64,000 bases of DNA from Bacillus sp. UNC438CL73TsuS30 (lineage in GTDB: Bacteria; Bacillota; Bacilli; Bacillales; Cytobacillaceae), in the NCBI RefSeq assembly GCF_000482325.1, contig NZ_AXVA01000014.1:62001-126000 (forward strand), in the 5' to 3' direction. The translations under genes and the position numbers were made by a program. Positions 26,656 to 35,392 of this stretch are shown in pieces (within the stretch, counting starts at the first letter, position 1; each line of letters begins with the position of its first letter). The notes under the pieces were generated by a model that saw only the letters and a program-made list of their open reading frames with translations, did not search any database and had not been told where the DNA came from.

Positions 26656-27549
26656 GTGAAAGGTCAATTAAACATAATTATTGCCATGCTCATATGGGGG
26701 AGTCTTGGCATTTTTGTAAAAAATATTAATCTATCCTCAAGTGAAATTGCACTATTGCGGGGAATAATTGGAAGTATATTTCTAATTTTTTTCTTAGTGA
26801 TTGCAAAACAGAAGCCCTCCATTCAAGCTGTTAAAAAGAATCTAGTGCTTTTGGTTTTTTCCGGAGCGGCCATCGGCTTTAATTGGATTCTTTTGTTTCA
26901 ATCCTATCGCTATACAACAGTCTCCAATGCAACCTTGAGCTATTATTTTGCACCAGTTTTTGTCATGGCTTTATCTCCTTTTGTATTAAAGGAAAGACTG
27001 ACTCCTGCGAAGGTGGGCTGCATCATCACGGCGATGATTGGCTTGTTCCTAGTAGTAAATATTGGGGGAGACGGTGGCGGGGGAAATTACCACCATGTAA
27101 CTGGAATTCTTTACGGTCTATCAGCAGCAGCCTTATATGCGAGTGTTGTATTAATTAATAAGTTTATTAAAAACCTGTCCGGATTTGAAACTACGTTCGT
27201 TCAGTTACTCGTCGCATCTGTCGTTCTATTTCCATATGTTTTCCTAAAAGATCATTTAGATTTTTCTGGAATTACTTCAAATTCGATTGTATTTATTTTA
27301 ATCATTGGGATTATCCATACGGGGATTGCTTATTTCCTTTACTTTACATCTATTCAAGAACTAAAGGGACAGAGGATTGCCGTCTTAAGCTATATTGATC
27401 CAATTTCAGCGGTAATATTTGCGGCAATTTTCTTAGGAGAAGGTATGGGCCTTATGCAAATGATTGGCGGAATCCTGATCCTTGGTTCAACTTTCCTAAG
27501 TGAAAGGATTGAAATTCGAATTCAAAAGATTCATAACAGTAAGGCATAA
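26656..27549 (+). CDS. EamA/DMT-family transporter
   Basis: A 297-residue inner-membrane protein with ten predicted helices formed by two EamA repeats. The first repeat begins IAMLIWGSLGIFVKNI; the second begins GILYGLSAAALYASVVLINK. Family members export amino acids or other small metabolites. The start is GTG with AAAGGAG. It may be co-transcribed with ridA (18 bases apart), which detoxifies reactive enamines from amino acid metabolism. The substrate is not deducible. Confidence 0.85.
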   Translation: MKGQLNIIIAMLIWGSLGIFVKNINLSSSEIALLRGIIGSIFLIFFLVIAKQKPSIQAVKKNLVLLVFSGAAIGFNWILLFQSYRYTTVSNATLSYYFAPVFVMALSPFVLKERLTPAKVGCIITAMIGLFLVVNIGGDGGGGNYHHVTGILYGLSAAALYASVVLINKFIKNLSGFETTFVQLLVASVVLFPYVFLKDHLDFSGITSNSIVFILIIGIIHTGIAYFLYFTSIQELKGQRIAVLSYIDPISAVIFAAIFLGEGMGLMQMIGGILILGSTFLSERIEIRIQKIHNSKA

Positions 27550-27567
27550 AGATTGGAGGTTTTTAAG

Positions 27568-27948
27568 ATGACAAGAAAAGCATATAATGCGGAGGGTGCG
27601 GCAGCTATCGGTCCTTATTCACATGCTGTTGATTCAGGTGAATTAATCTATCTTTCGGGTCAAACGCCAATTGATTCCGCAACAGGCGAGTTGGTCAAAG
27701 GTGGTATCGGTGAACAAACAAGACAATGCTTTTTGAATTTATTCAAAGTTCTCGAGGCTGCAGACTTAACGCCGGATGATGTGATTAAGGTGAATGTTTA
27801 TTTAACAGATATGAAAAATTTTAAGGCTATGAACGAAGTATACGAAACACAGTTCAGCCAACCGTTTCCGGCAAGAACGACAGTCGCCGTTGCTGCCCTG
27901 CCGCTTGCAGCAGAGATTGAAATTGAAATGATTGCAAAGAGATCATAA
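27568..27948 (+). CDS. ridA: RidA-family 2-iminobutanoate/2-iminopropanoate deaminase
   Basis: A 126-residue cytosolic trimeric enzyme hydrolysing reactive imines/enamines released by PLP enzymes. Family landmarks are AIGPYSHAV near the N-terminus, YLSGQTPID, and the C-terminal PARTTVAVAALPLAAEIEIE containing the catalytic arginine. ATG at 27568 follows TTGGAGG; a start at 27553 would precede this site. Length is standard. Confidence 0.93.
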   Translation: MTRKAYNAEGAAAIGPYSHAVDSGELIYLSGQTPIDSATGELVKGGIGEQTRQCFLNLFKVLEAADLTPDDVIKVNVYLTDMKNFKAMNEVYETQFSQPFPARTTVAVAALPLAAEIEIEMIAKRS

Positions 27949-28050
27949 GATATGTTCTAAGTTTTGGATGCAAAATAACAATTTACCTTAAATAAGTGAG
28001 CTAAACAAAAGTAAATTAATGCTCATTTCACGCTTCGAATATCAACAAAA

Positions 28051-28080
28051 AAAGCTTTGAACATTTCAAAGCTTTATTTT
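28051..28080 (+). terminator. Terminator after ridA
   Basis: Perfect 11-bp stem (28051-28061 / 28065-28075), three-base loop, then ATTTTTATT. Confidence 0.85.
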
Positions 28081-28107
28081 TATTGAAGTGCTTAGTTCAT
28101 GAAAATA

Positions 28108-28124
28108 GACCGTCACAGACGGTC
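28108..28124 (-). terminator. Probable terminator of the small minus-strand gene
   Basis: GACCGTC / GACGGTC 7-bp stem with a three-base loop; on the minus strand it is followed by TATTTTCA. It lies 24 bases beyond the stop of the gene at 28148-28342. Confidence 0.55.
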
Positions 28125-28147
28125 CTCGTTGTTGAGAGAGTTTCCCT

Positions 28148-28342
28148 TTAGTCTGAGTGAATAACACTCTCTTTTTTGTTCAACTCTAAAACGTCGAGTT
28201 TGCTTGAAATCTCTTTTAATACAACATTTCGCTCTCTTTGAGCTCTTATAAGGCTTACTGCAAACCAAATTGTAAATCCAAGTACAGCTAAATAAATAAT
28301 AATCATAAGGAATATCGGTAATATAGCTAATGATGTGTTCAC
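28148..28342 (-). CDS. Small single-pass membrane protein of unknown function
   Basis: A 64-residue protein: one membrane helix (residues about 6-30, ILPIFLMIIIYLAVLGFTIWF), then a basic segment and a short amphipathic helix (VLKEISSKLDVLELNKK). This layout is common among small Bacillus membrane proteins. GTG at 28342 is preceded by TTGGAGG with good spacing; a longer frame from 28360 has its ATG upstream of that site. No neighbour hints at function. Confidence 0.6.
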   Translation of the reverse strand: MNTSLAILPIFLMIIIYLAVLGFTIWFAVSLIRAQRERNVVLKEISSKLDVLELNKKESVIHSD

Positions 28343-28554
28343 TAAGCAACCTCCAATCATAGTATTAATGGAGCCTCTTTAGATATGAAAATGATCTTAA
28401 AAGATTATAATAATTATTTATTCACTAATCGATTATTATATGCAATGGAAGTAAGCTACTGGTTTAACTGACTTGGAGCAAGTAATTTTGTCTAAAACTC
28501 TCTTTTTATTGGATGTACAACCTGTTGAACGAAAACGTGGTTGTTAATAGATAA

Positions 28555-28760
28555 AGGCTCTTTTCGTAAACTTTGTTGCTCTTGGTATAAAAAGTGTTCC
28601 ATTTAGAGGCTTTTCGGACAGCTTCGATGTAGCCAAGTGCAAACGTGTCCGAATCAAGGGCGCATTCGGACAGCTTTGATTAACCCAAAGGCATCGAGTC
28701 CGAATCCCTAGGTTAATATTAATTCTGTTCGAAAAACAACAATCTTTGCGAAAACAGCTT
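28555..28760. repeat. MITE-like element with imperfect terminal inverted repeats
   Basis: About 206 bases bounded by inverted ends: 28555-28580 and 28735-28760 match at 20 of 26 positions (core TTTTCG-AAA-TTGTTG). Inside are two tandem units, 28613-28655 and 28665-28706, each starting TTCGGACAGCTT and ending GTCCGAATC, so each is itself a palindrome-ended unit. There is no coding capacity. It fits a miniature inverted-repeat element mobilised in trans. The rest of the 449-base gap before the DinB gene is AT-rich without features. Confidence 0.6.
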
Positions 28761-28791
28761 AGATACAAAGCTAAATAGGGGAGTGACTGCA

Positions 28792-29268
28792 TTGATCAAG
28801 TTTTTTGAGTATAACTGGCAAATAAGAGATGAATGGTTTGATTGGTGTAAGCAACTACCGATAGAAGAATTGTTAAAGGAACGCAGTGGTGGAGTAGGGA
28901 GTATTTTATATACTCTTTTTCATATTATTGATGTGGAATATAGTTGGCTTCGTGGCAGTCAAGGTAAAGAAGATGTGGCAGTTCGGTTTGTTGATTATAA
29001 TACACTTGATAAGGTTAAATTACTATCAGATTCGTATCGAAAAGAAATAGTTGGATTTTTAAAAATAGATTTTGCCAAATTAAAACAGAAACTTGTTAGT
29101 GTTCCTTGGGATGAACATACATATACATTTGATGAAATCCTACATCATATCATTTCTCACGAGATCCATCACATTGGTCAACTTTCCATTTGGGCAAAAG
29201 AATTAAAACTTAGTCCTGTTCCTGCTAACTTTATAGGGAGAGAGTTAAAATCTATCCATTCTTATTGA
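28792..29268 (+). CDS. DinB-family protein
   Basis: A 158-residue four-helix-bundle protein of the DinB/YfiT type, usually a metal-binding thiol-dependent enzyme or a damage-inducible protein of unknown role. The expected metal ligands are seen as H-x3-D near residue 42 (LFHIIDVEYSWL) and in HHIISHEIHHIGQL near residue 124. TTG at 28792 is preferred because AGGGGAG then has normal spacing; the GTG at 28783 overlaps it. It stands alone. Confidence 0.8.
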   Translation: MIKFFEYNWQIRDEWFDWCKQLPIEELLKERSGGVGSILYTLFHIIDVEYSWLRGSQGKEDVAVRFVDYNTLDKVKLLSDSYRKEIVGFLKIDFAKLKQKLVSVPWDEHTYTFDEILHHIISHEIHHIGQLSIWAKELKLSPVPANFIGRELKSIHSY

Positions 29269-29340
29269 GGTAACGGCTACCTCCCTTGATATGATAAACT
29301 GTAATGGACTAAATATAGAACTATATAAGAGGTGGCAGAA

Positions 29341-30723
29341 GTGAAAACAGTCGTAGTAATCGGTGGCGGTATTACGGGGTTATCGGCCATATATGAATTA
29401 CATAAATGGAAGAAGGCGAATGGGGCAGATGTCAGGCTGATTCTTACAGAAGCTTCCAATCAGCTTGGAGGGAAAATCCGAACCGTCAAACAAGATGGAT
29501 TTGTAATGGAAGCAGGAGCGGATTCCATTGTCGCCCGTAAAATGGAGAACATAACGGTGATCGAAGAACTTGAGATGGAAAAAGAAGTGGTTTATAATGC
29601 GACAGGTATTTCCTTTATTTACAGTGATGGAGAATTGAATCCAATTCCAGAGGATGCAGTGTTTGGAATTCCGGCAAGCATTGAATCGCTGGCGAAGAGC
29701 ACGCTCGTTTCTGCAGATGGAAAAGTGGCAGCACTAAAGGATTTTTATACAAAAAATGAAACATTTACAAAAAATGACTCCATCGGATCCTTTCTTGAGC
29801 ATTTCTTAGGAACAGAATTGGTTGAAAAACAAATTGCCCCAGTCCTCTCCGGCGTCTATTCCGGAAAACTCAGTGACTTAACGATCAAATCTACTCTTCC
29901 ATATTTGATTGATTATAAGGAAAAATACGGAAGCATCATAAAAGGACTTGAAGCTAATAAACAAAAATTTAAAGGCGGAGAAAGGAAGTTTCTTTCTTTT
30001 CAAAATGGTTTAGGTTCACTGATTGACGCGTATGAGCAAAAGCTGGATGAAGCTCAAATTTTAAAAAATACAAAAGTCAATAAAATTGAAAAAGAGGGCA
30101 GCCGTTATCAGTTGTTTCTAAACAATAAGGAAGTTATCGAAGCGGATTACATCGTGCTAAGTATTCCAAATACGGCTGCTGAATCGTTAATCAATGACCA
30201 GGATCTTCAAAGCAGGTTTTCAGGATTGAAAAATAGTTCGTTAATTAGTGCGTATCTAGGCTTTGATATCCCCGACAGTGTACTTCCAGCGGATGGAACG
30301 GGATATATCACTGCGAATACGGATGAATTGTCCTGCAATGCCTGTACATGGACAAGCCGGAAATGGGAGCACACTTCAAAATCCGGAAACCTGTTGGTCA
30401 GACTCTTTTATAAAAGCAGCCATCCTTCATTTGCTTCGTTAGAGAAAATGAATGAAGAAGAACTGCTCGAGGTTGCGCTTGGCGACATCCGTAAAAGCCT
30501 TGGAATCCAAGCAAAGCCAGTTGCCAGTGAAATCACCAAATGGACTGATCAAATGCCGAATTATTTAATTACCCATCCAAAAAGTGTTGAAGCACTTGAA
30601 AGCAAAATGGCGGCTGATTACCCTGGAATCATCCTTGCAGGTTGTTCTTATTATGGTGTGGGGATCCCTGACTGTATCGAAAATGGGGTGGATTCGGCAA
30701 GGAAAATCATTCAAATGTTTTAA
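29341..30723 (+). CDS. hemY: HemY/CgoX coproporphyrinogen III oxidase
   Basis: FAD-dependent enzyme of the Gram-positive haem pathway, oxidising coproporphyrinogen III to coproporphyrin III (formerly called protoporphyrinogen oxidase). The 460-residue product has the FAD motif VVIGGGITGLSAIYEL, EASNQLGGKIRTV, and the C-terminal ILAGCSYYGVGIPDCI, typical of HemY. GTG at 29341 follows AGAGGTG. It is not next to hemE/hemH here, unlike in B. subtilis hemEHY. Confidence 0.92.
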   Translation: MKTVVVIGGGITGLSAIYELHKWKKANGADVRLILTEASNQLGGKIRTVKQDGFVMEAGADSIVARKMENITVIEELEMEKEVVYNATGISFIYSDGELNPIPEDAVFGIPASIESLAKSTLVSADGKVAALKDFYTKNETFTKNDSIGSFLEHFLGTELVEKQIAPVLSGVYSGKLSDLTIKSTLPYLIDYKEKYGSIIKGLEANKQKFKGGERKFLSFQNGLGSLIDAYEQKLDEAQILKNTKVNKIEKEGSRYQLFLNNKEVIEADYIVLSIPNTAAESLINDQDLQSRFSGLKNSSLISAYLGFDIPDSVLPADGTGYITANTDELSCNACTWTSRKWEHTSKSGNLLVRLFYKSSHPSFASLEKMNEEELLEVALGDIRKSLGIQAKPVASEITKWTDQMPNYLITHPKSVEALESKMAADYPGIILAGCSYYGVGIPDCIENGVDSARKIIQMF

Positions 30724-31255
30724 TATTGAAGAGGATAGCTGATGTGTGTAGCTATCCTTTTTCTTTTTTCTAGGCTTTGTAAAAGACAATGTTGATTTTT
30801 AAACAAAGTTGATTGGAGCGGAAGGTGCGAGACTCCTCGAAAATGCTAACGCATTTTCTTCGTGCGTGGGTGGATTCAAGGATGTCATTCAATGTCCTGC
30901 GGGAACAGCGGGACAGGTGAGACCCCACAGGCGCTAAAGCGCCGAGGATGCTCACCGCCCGCCCCGCGGAAAAAGAGCATCCTGGAGCGGAAATCAACAA
31001 CCAAATATAACACTGCCTCTAAAAAAGAAATCTATTAAGTACTTTTTCCTTTCACCCTATGAATTTGACTAAATATGTATTTTAACGGTTGTGGAGTAAT
31101 AAAATAGTAAAAATTATGATGGAGGGGGTGGTCCATGGCGAGCGAGACCTAAGGTAATTTACTATTTAAGGGCATTATATTTTCTCATTCTTAAACTATT
31201 TTTTGATGTTAATTGGTTGTTAGCTTTCTAGAATCTTTTAACAGGAGGAATTAAC
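30724..31255. other. Intergenic region between hemY and the PTS gene
   Basis: This 532-base gap holds the palindromic repeat listed separately. After it comes an AT-rich leader with GGAGGGGGTGG followed by a five-codon frame (ATG at 31136, MASET). I do not see a RAT antiterminator or NagR-type site I can defend. Confidence 0.45.
30808..30998. repeat. GC-rich palindromic intergenic repeat with an internal insertion
   Basis: The element is bounded by GTTGATT (30808-30814) and AATCAAC (30992-30998). It contains GGAGCGGAAGGTGCGAGACTCC, GCGGGACAGGTGAGACCCC, GGCGCTAAAGCGCC and GCCCGCCCCGCGGAA. From memory this matches a widespread Bacillaceae repeat of about 130-150 bp. Here about 60 extra bases (roughly 30837-30895, including a GAAAATGC/GCATTTTC hairpin) interrupt the usual CTCC-TGCGGGAAC join. 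Confidence 0.65.
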
Positions 31256-32695
31256 ATGAAGAAATATCTGCAGAGAATTGGTCGTTCCTTAATGCTACCT
31301 GTTGCTGTATTGCCGGCCGCAGCCATCCTCATGGGGATTGGCTATTGGATTGACCCAACCGGATGGGGGGCTGGCAGTCCAGTAGCGGCTTTCTTAATTA
31401 AAGCAGGAGGCTCAATCATCGATCATATCCCGATTCTTTTTGCCGTTGGAGTTGCATTGGGTATGGCAAAGGAGAGGGATGGTTCGGCGGCACTAAGCGG
31501 CTTGGTGGCTTACCTGGTCGTGACCACCTTGCTTTCAAGCGGTTCTGTTGCGATGTTACAAGGTATTGACGCAGCTAAAGTCGACCCTGCTTTTGGAAAA
31601 ATCGAAAATGCCTTTGTTGGGATTCTCTCAGGTCTTGTCGCTGCCCGTACGTATAATCGTTTTAGCCATGTAAAATTACCGGATGCACTAGCCTTTTTTA
31701 GCGGTAAACGGCTCGTACCGATCATGACCTCTCTTGCCATGTTGCTCATTTCCCTCGTACTTTACTTTGTCTGGCCAGTAATTTTTACCGGTCTGGTTTC
31801 CTTCGGTGAAGCGATTAGTAAATTAGGTGCTCTTGGTGCTGGTCTATATGGATTCTTCAACCGATTATTAATTCCATTAGGATTACATCACGCCTTAAAT
31901 ATGGTCTTTTGGTTTGATATTGCCGGAATTAACGATATTGGGAACTTCTGGGCGAGTAAAGGGGTTAAAGGTGTTACCGGTATGTATCAAGCAGGCTTCT
32001 TCCCTGTAATGATGTTTGGTTTGCCTGCTGCAGGGCTCGCCATGTATCATACCGCAAAAACGAAGCATAAGAAACAAGTTGCCTCTTTAATGATGGCAGC
32101 AGGATTTGCTTCATTTTTTACAGGAGTGACAGAACCAGTTGAATTTGCTTTTATGTTTGTCGCACCGGTCCTTTATTTGGTTCATGCTGTATTAACGGGT
32201 ATATCTTTAGCTGTAGCAGCTTTATTCCATTGGACCGCCGGATTTGGCTTCAGCGCTGGATTGATTGACTTTGTTTTAAGCTTGAAAATTCCAATCGCCA
32301 ATCAACCGTATATGCTCCTTGTCCAGGGGTTAGTTTTTGCCGTTATTTACTATTTCTTATTCCGTTTCATCATCGTGAAATTTAATTTGATGACACCTGG
32401 AAGAGAAGAGGATTTAGATGAAGAAGCCGTTGGGTCCGTTATGAGCGGAGGAAAATTTGCAGGGCTTGCAGCCAAAATTTATAAAGGCTTGGGTGGAGAT
32501 GCAAATGTATCTTCTGTTGAAAATTGTGTAACCCGATTAAGAGTTGAAGTAAAAGATATGAGTGCTGTGGATCAAAACAAGATTAAGGCAACGGGTGTTC
32601 CGGGTGTGATAGTTGTTGGGCCGCAAAACATTCATGTAGTGGTTGGAACTCAAGTGCAATTTGTGGCTGATGAAATCGATAAATTGAGGAAATAA
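31256..32695 (+). CDS. nagP: N-acetylglucosamine-type PTS transporter, EIICB
   Basis: A 479-residue phosphotransferase permease. Residues 1-380 form the glucose-superfamily EIIC membrane domain (SLMLPVAVLPAAAILMGIG, GLHHALNMVFWFDI, GVTEPVEFAFMF). Residues about 400-479 form the EIIB domain with the phosphorylated cysteine in VENCVTRLR. The pattern resembles NagP/NagE rather than PtsG. It takes up GlcNAc and releases GlcNAc-6-P. AGGAGGAA precedes the ATG. No EIIA domain is fused, so it relies on a general EIIA. Confidence 0.88.
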   Translation: MKKYLQRIGRSLMLPVAVLPAAAILMGIGYWIDPTGWGAGSPVAAFLIKAGGSIIDHIPILFAVGVALGMAKERDGSAALSGLVAYLVVTTLLSSGSVAMLQGIDAAKVDPAFGKIENAFVGILSGLVAARTYNRFSHVKLPDALAFFSGKRLVPIMTSLAMLLISLVLYFVWPVIFTGLVSFGEAISKLGALGAGLYGFFNRLLIPLGLHHALNMVFWFDIAGINDIGNFWASKGVKGVTGMYQAGFFPVMMFGLPAAGLAMYHTAKTKHKKQVASLMMAAGFASFFTGVTEPVEFAFMFVAPVLYLVHAVLTGISLAVAALFHWTAGFGFSAGLIDFVLSLKIPIANQPYMLLVQGLVFAVIYYFLFRFIIVKFNLMTPGREEDLDEEAVGSVMSGGKFAGLAAKIYKGLGGDANVSSVENCVTRLRVEVKDMSAVDQNKIKATGVPGVIVVGPQNIHVVVGTQVQFVADEIDKLRK

Positions 32696-32705
32696 GGTTC
32701 TAATG

Positions 32706-32740
32706 GTGTCCTGAAAGGAATTTTGGGACACTTATTTTTT
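32706..32740 (+). terminator. Terminator after the PTS gene
   Basis: Stem GTGTCC / GGACAC with a long loop that can pair further (CAAAATTCC region), followed by TTATTTTTT. Confidence 0.65.
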
Positions 32741-32852
32741 ATAGATTGCTAGATGATATATGTGTTATTGTAGTTTTACTAGTTGTTAAAATATTCCTTT
32801 CTGTTATATAGGGAGGTGCTTCAACATAATAAAATTTGATTTTTCCTTTTCT

Positions 32853-33533
32853 ATGGTCGGTTTATTAATGGGAGCAGTGGCATGGGCTATCATTGTCACC
32901 ATTGCCTTGCAAATGTATAAAAAACGGACTGTTAAGCCAACGAAATGGAAAGCGATTGTTGCCATCATTATCGGTATTTTTTCGTTTACGATTAATTGGA
33001 ATATGTCTGGGACGCAGATTAAGTTTCCGATTTTGCCGCTTGGGGTGTGGATTTTATACTGGATATTAAAAGGAAGGGGGGATTCCTGGACGATTTATCG
33101 TCAATTTGCTTGGCTGGGGTTTTGGGCGAATTTTATATTTTTACTTACATCTTTTGTTACCCTCCCTGTTCAGCAAACGTTATATCCTCAAAACGAGGTA
33201 TCAACCTATATTTCCAATATTAATCAGGCTTCGCTTGTTAAAATTTATTCCCCAGCAAAAGATGATTCTCTAAATAAGGAGAACTTACAAAAGCAGCTTG
33301 ATACTATGATACAAGAACCTCTCTATAGTGAAGACTGGTTTTATTCCAACATGGATTCAAAGAAAAAATATGAACGATTTCCTTACCAGCTTATTGGCTC
33401 CTCACCTAAGTTTGGCAGCGGCTTGAAGGTAATAGTTTATGTTAAAAATGAAGGTAAAGGATTACTAATTGTTACACCGAATGAACAGCTTTATTTTCGC
33501 TCCCAAAATTCGTTGTTACAAAGGGGGAATTAA
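32853..33533 (+). CDS. Hypothetical membrane protein
   Basis: A 226-residue protein with four hydrophobic helices in the first 125 residues (GLLMGAVAWAIIVTIALQ; AIVAIIIGIFSFTINW; ILPLGVWILYWIL; FAWLGFWANFIFLLTSFVTL), then a soluble extracytoplasmic domain. I do not recognise the family. The ATG at 32853 lies 34 bases from a perfect AGGGAGGTG. The same frame is open upstream and could begin at ATA 32826, eight bases from that site, adding nine residues. It is followed after one base by the next gene and probably works with it. Confidence 0.65.
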   Translation: MVGLLMGAVAWAIIVTIALQMYKKRTVKPTKWKAIVAIIIGIFSFTINWNMSGTQIKFPILPLGVWILYWILKGRGDSWTIYRQFAWLGFWANFIFLLTSFVTLPVQQTLYPQNEVSTYISNINQASLVKIYSPAKDDSLNKENLQKQLDTMIQEPLYSEDWFYSNMDSKKKYERFPYQLIGSSPKFGSGLKVIVYVKNEGKGLLIVTPNEQLYFRSQNSLLQRGN

Positions 33534-33534
33534 G

Positions 33535-34239
33535 TTGTTGAAAAAAAGTTTATGGGTTGCTGGAAGTTTAGTCTTATTAGTCTTCGCAGCTGTCATGGTT
33601 TATGGGTATTACTTTCAAATTCTAAGCCCATTCCCTGCAAAAAAACAATTAATTAGCGAGATTAATAAACTTTTCCCCGAAGCTGCTGCAAGCAAGATTC
33701 AAGATACAATCCCCCTTGATAAAAAACATGTATTTGTGCCGTATATATCAAAAGGAGACAAATACGGTGCAAGTTCATGGGCGTGGAATCAACGTAAATG
33801 GGAACTTGAATCGATCAATACAACAGGTGAACCACAATTATGGAAAATTAACCTCGATGACCCGTCAACGTACTATTTTACTTGGAATATGGATCCGGAT
33901 AGTAAATTGAGTGATGGTAAGTTTTATATGTTGAGAGACAGGGGATTTTTTATAACAGACGGGAAAGAACATTATTTACCTAGGATTCAAATGGAGAAGA
34001 ACATCTCATTCCAGACCAAACCATATGGGGTGTTGAAAATCCCAATGGAATGGGTGGTAGTATTGAATTCGTTTATTGACCAGGGTACATCTAAAAATGA
34101 TCAGCTGAATTTTGGCTGGGTTCCCTATGATTCAAAAAACAAGGTGCTGTCTCCTAAAGATCTAATCGGTAATGGGTTTTCAAATTATGGAGATCACATT
34201 GAAATGGTAAGATTTTTGGATAAAGATGAAATCGAATGA
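33535..34239 (+). CDS. Hypothetical exported, membrane-anchored protein
   Basis: A 234-residue protein with one N-terminal membrane helix (LWVAGSLVLLVFAAVMVYGYYF) and an extracytoplasmic domain rich in aromatic residues. I do not recognise it. TTG at 33535 follows AAAGGGGGAA; the frame is open earlier to 33469 but lacks a site. It starts immediately after the preceding gene's stop, so the two are co-translated and may form a membrane pair. Confidence 0.65.
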   Translation: MLKKSLWVAGSLVLLVFAAVMVYGYYFQILSPFPAKKQLISEINKLFPEAAASKIQDTIPLDKKHVFVPYISKGDKYGASSWAWNQRKWELESINTTGEPQLWKINLDDPSTYYFTWNMDPDSKLSDGKFYMLRDRGFFITDGKEHYLPRIQMEKNISFQTKPYGVLKIPMEWVVVLNSFIDQGTSKNDQLNFGWVPYDSKNKVLSPKDLIGNGFSNYGDHIEMVRFLDKDEIE

Positions 34240-34357
34240 GGAACAGGACTTGGGAACCTGTTTCTTTTTTTAAGCCTCATCAGCGCGAAGAAATTGACTC
34301 CAGTCACTGTGAAATTTCTAAATCAAAATAGCTATACTTATGCGGTACTGCATAGAA

Positions 34358-34393
34358 AAAGAAATTCCCCATATTTTGAGGGGGAATTTCTTT
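34358..34393. terminator. Bidirectional terminator
   Basis: Perfect 13-bp inverted repeat (34358-34370 / 34381-34393) rich in A on the left arm and T on the right, so it works for both converging transcripts. Confidence 0.85.
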
Positions 34394-34396
34394 GCT

Positions 34397-35137
34397 TTAA
34401 TCTACCTTTTGAAATAAATAAAAAACGTATCCATAATACTCATGATAGTTTCGATATAAATCAATTTCCTGCTGGGTATCGTCAATTACTTTTAGAGCAT
34501 CCTCATGGTCCTTGTATTTTTCTCGAAGCAATGAGAGCCGGTCTTCCAAAGGAGTATAGTAATCTTTCCACCATGCGGACTCGGGTAAAACAAACGAATC
34601 AATGAGCCGATATCCCAGTGACTCAGCCACTTGTACATTCGAGTCAATGGTACCCGCTCCAGGATAGGCTTCGTCCCAAAAATCTCTTGCTTCCTTTGGG
34701 GCATTGTCTTTCAACCAGGTAAATTCCGTAACGGCCACAATCCCATCCTGTTTAACAAACCGTTTCCATTCCTTTAATCCCTTTTCAAACCCAATAATGT
34801 AAATCGCTCCTTCCGACCAAATTACATCGAATTTTTCCTCTTCGAAAGGAAGATTGCACATATCAGCCTTTTGAGGGTCAATTTTTTTCGAAAACCCTTG
34901 CTTTTCAGCACGCTCAGCAAGGACTTTCAAAAAATCTTCATTTAAATCAGCAGCTAAAATACTGCCGTCCGTAATACCGGCAAGCTCAATCGTTTGCATT
35001 CCAGGGCCGGAGCCAATATCTAAAATTACTGGTTGTGAAACATACTTTCCAATTAATTGATAGGCTTTTCTAGTAGACTCATTATTTCCAGGACCTTCTC
35101 TAGGAATATCTCTGTGTATTTCAAAAAATATATTCAT
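34397..35137 (-). CDS. Class I SAM-dependent methyltransferase
   Basis: A 246-residue cytosolic methyltransferase. Motif I is VILDIGSGPGMQTIELA (residues about 36-52), motif II AADLNEDFL, and the motif IV region is FDVIWSEGAIYIIGFEKGL. The methyltransferase 11/25 type with a WSEG pattern is common in Bacillus genes of unknown substrate. ATG at 35137 has TTGGAG at normal spacing; GTG at 35146 is adjacent to it and unlikely. Confidence 0.82.
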   Translation of the reverse strand: MNIFFEIHRDIPREGPGNNESTRKAYQLIGKYVSQPVILDIGSGPGMQTIELAGITDGSILAADLNEDFLKVLAERAEKQGFSKKIDPQKADMCNLPFEEEKFDVIWSEGAIYIIGFEKGLKEWKRFVKQDGIVAVTEFTWLKDNAPKEARDFWDEAYPGAGTIDSNVQVAESLGYRLIDSFVLPESAWWKDYYTPLEDRLSLLREKYKDHEDALKVIDDTQQEIDLYRNYHEYYGYVFYLFQKVD

Positions 35138-35248
35138 TTCTGACACTCCAATCGTTTACACTTATTTTACAATGGGTGTCTGAAAATAATGACGAATTGT
35201 ACCTAAAATCGTTCGAATACAAGAGAATTTTTCTGGTAAAAAAGCAAA

Positions 35249-35285
35249 TTATGCATTTTTACATATATTATTTAATTATGCATAA
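35249..35285. promoter_or_regulatory. Candidate upstream activator sites for a sigma-54 activator
   Basis: TTATGCATAA (35276-35285) is a perfect palindrome, and TTATGCATTT (35249-35258) is a close copy whose centre is 27 bases away. They lie 60-100 bases before a -24/-12 promoter, the usual place for enhancer sites. They differ from the sites before gabP, so another activator is implied. Confidence 0.5.
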
Positions 35286-35346
35286 CTAAGGGGCTCGAAA
35301 TATAATGTGTTTTCTGAAAAGTCAGTCACCAATAGCGCTCTCGGGA

Positions 35347-35363
35347 TTGGCACAAAAATTGCA
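35347..35363 (+). promoter_or_regulatory. Sigma-54 (SigL) -24/-12 promoter of the permease operon
   Basis: TTGGCAC, five bases, TTGCA is an exact match to the sigma-54 consensus. It lies 30 bases before the permease start, giving a leader of about 18 bases. Confidence 0.88.
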
Positions 35364-35392
35364 TTTTATTTTAAAAAAAGGAGGAATGATAG

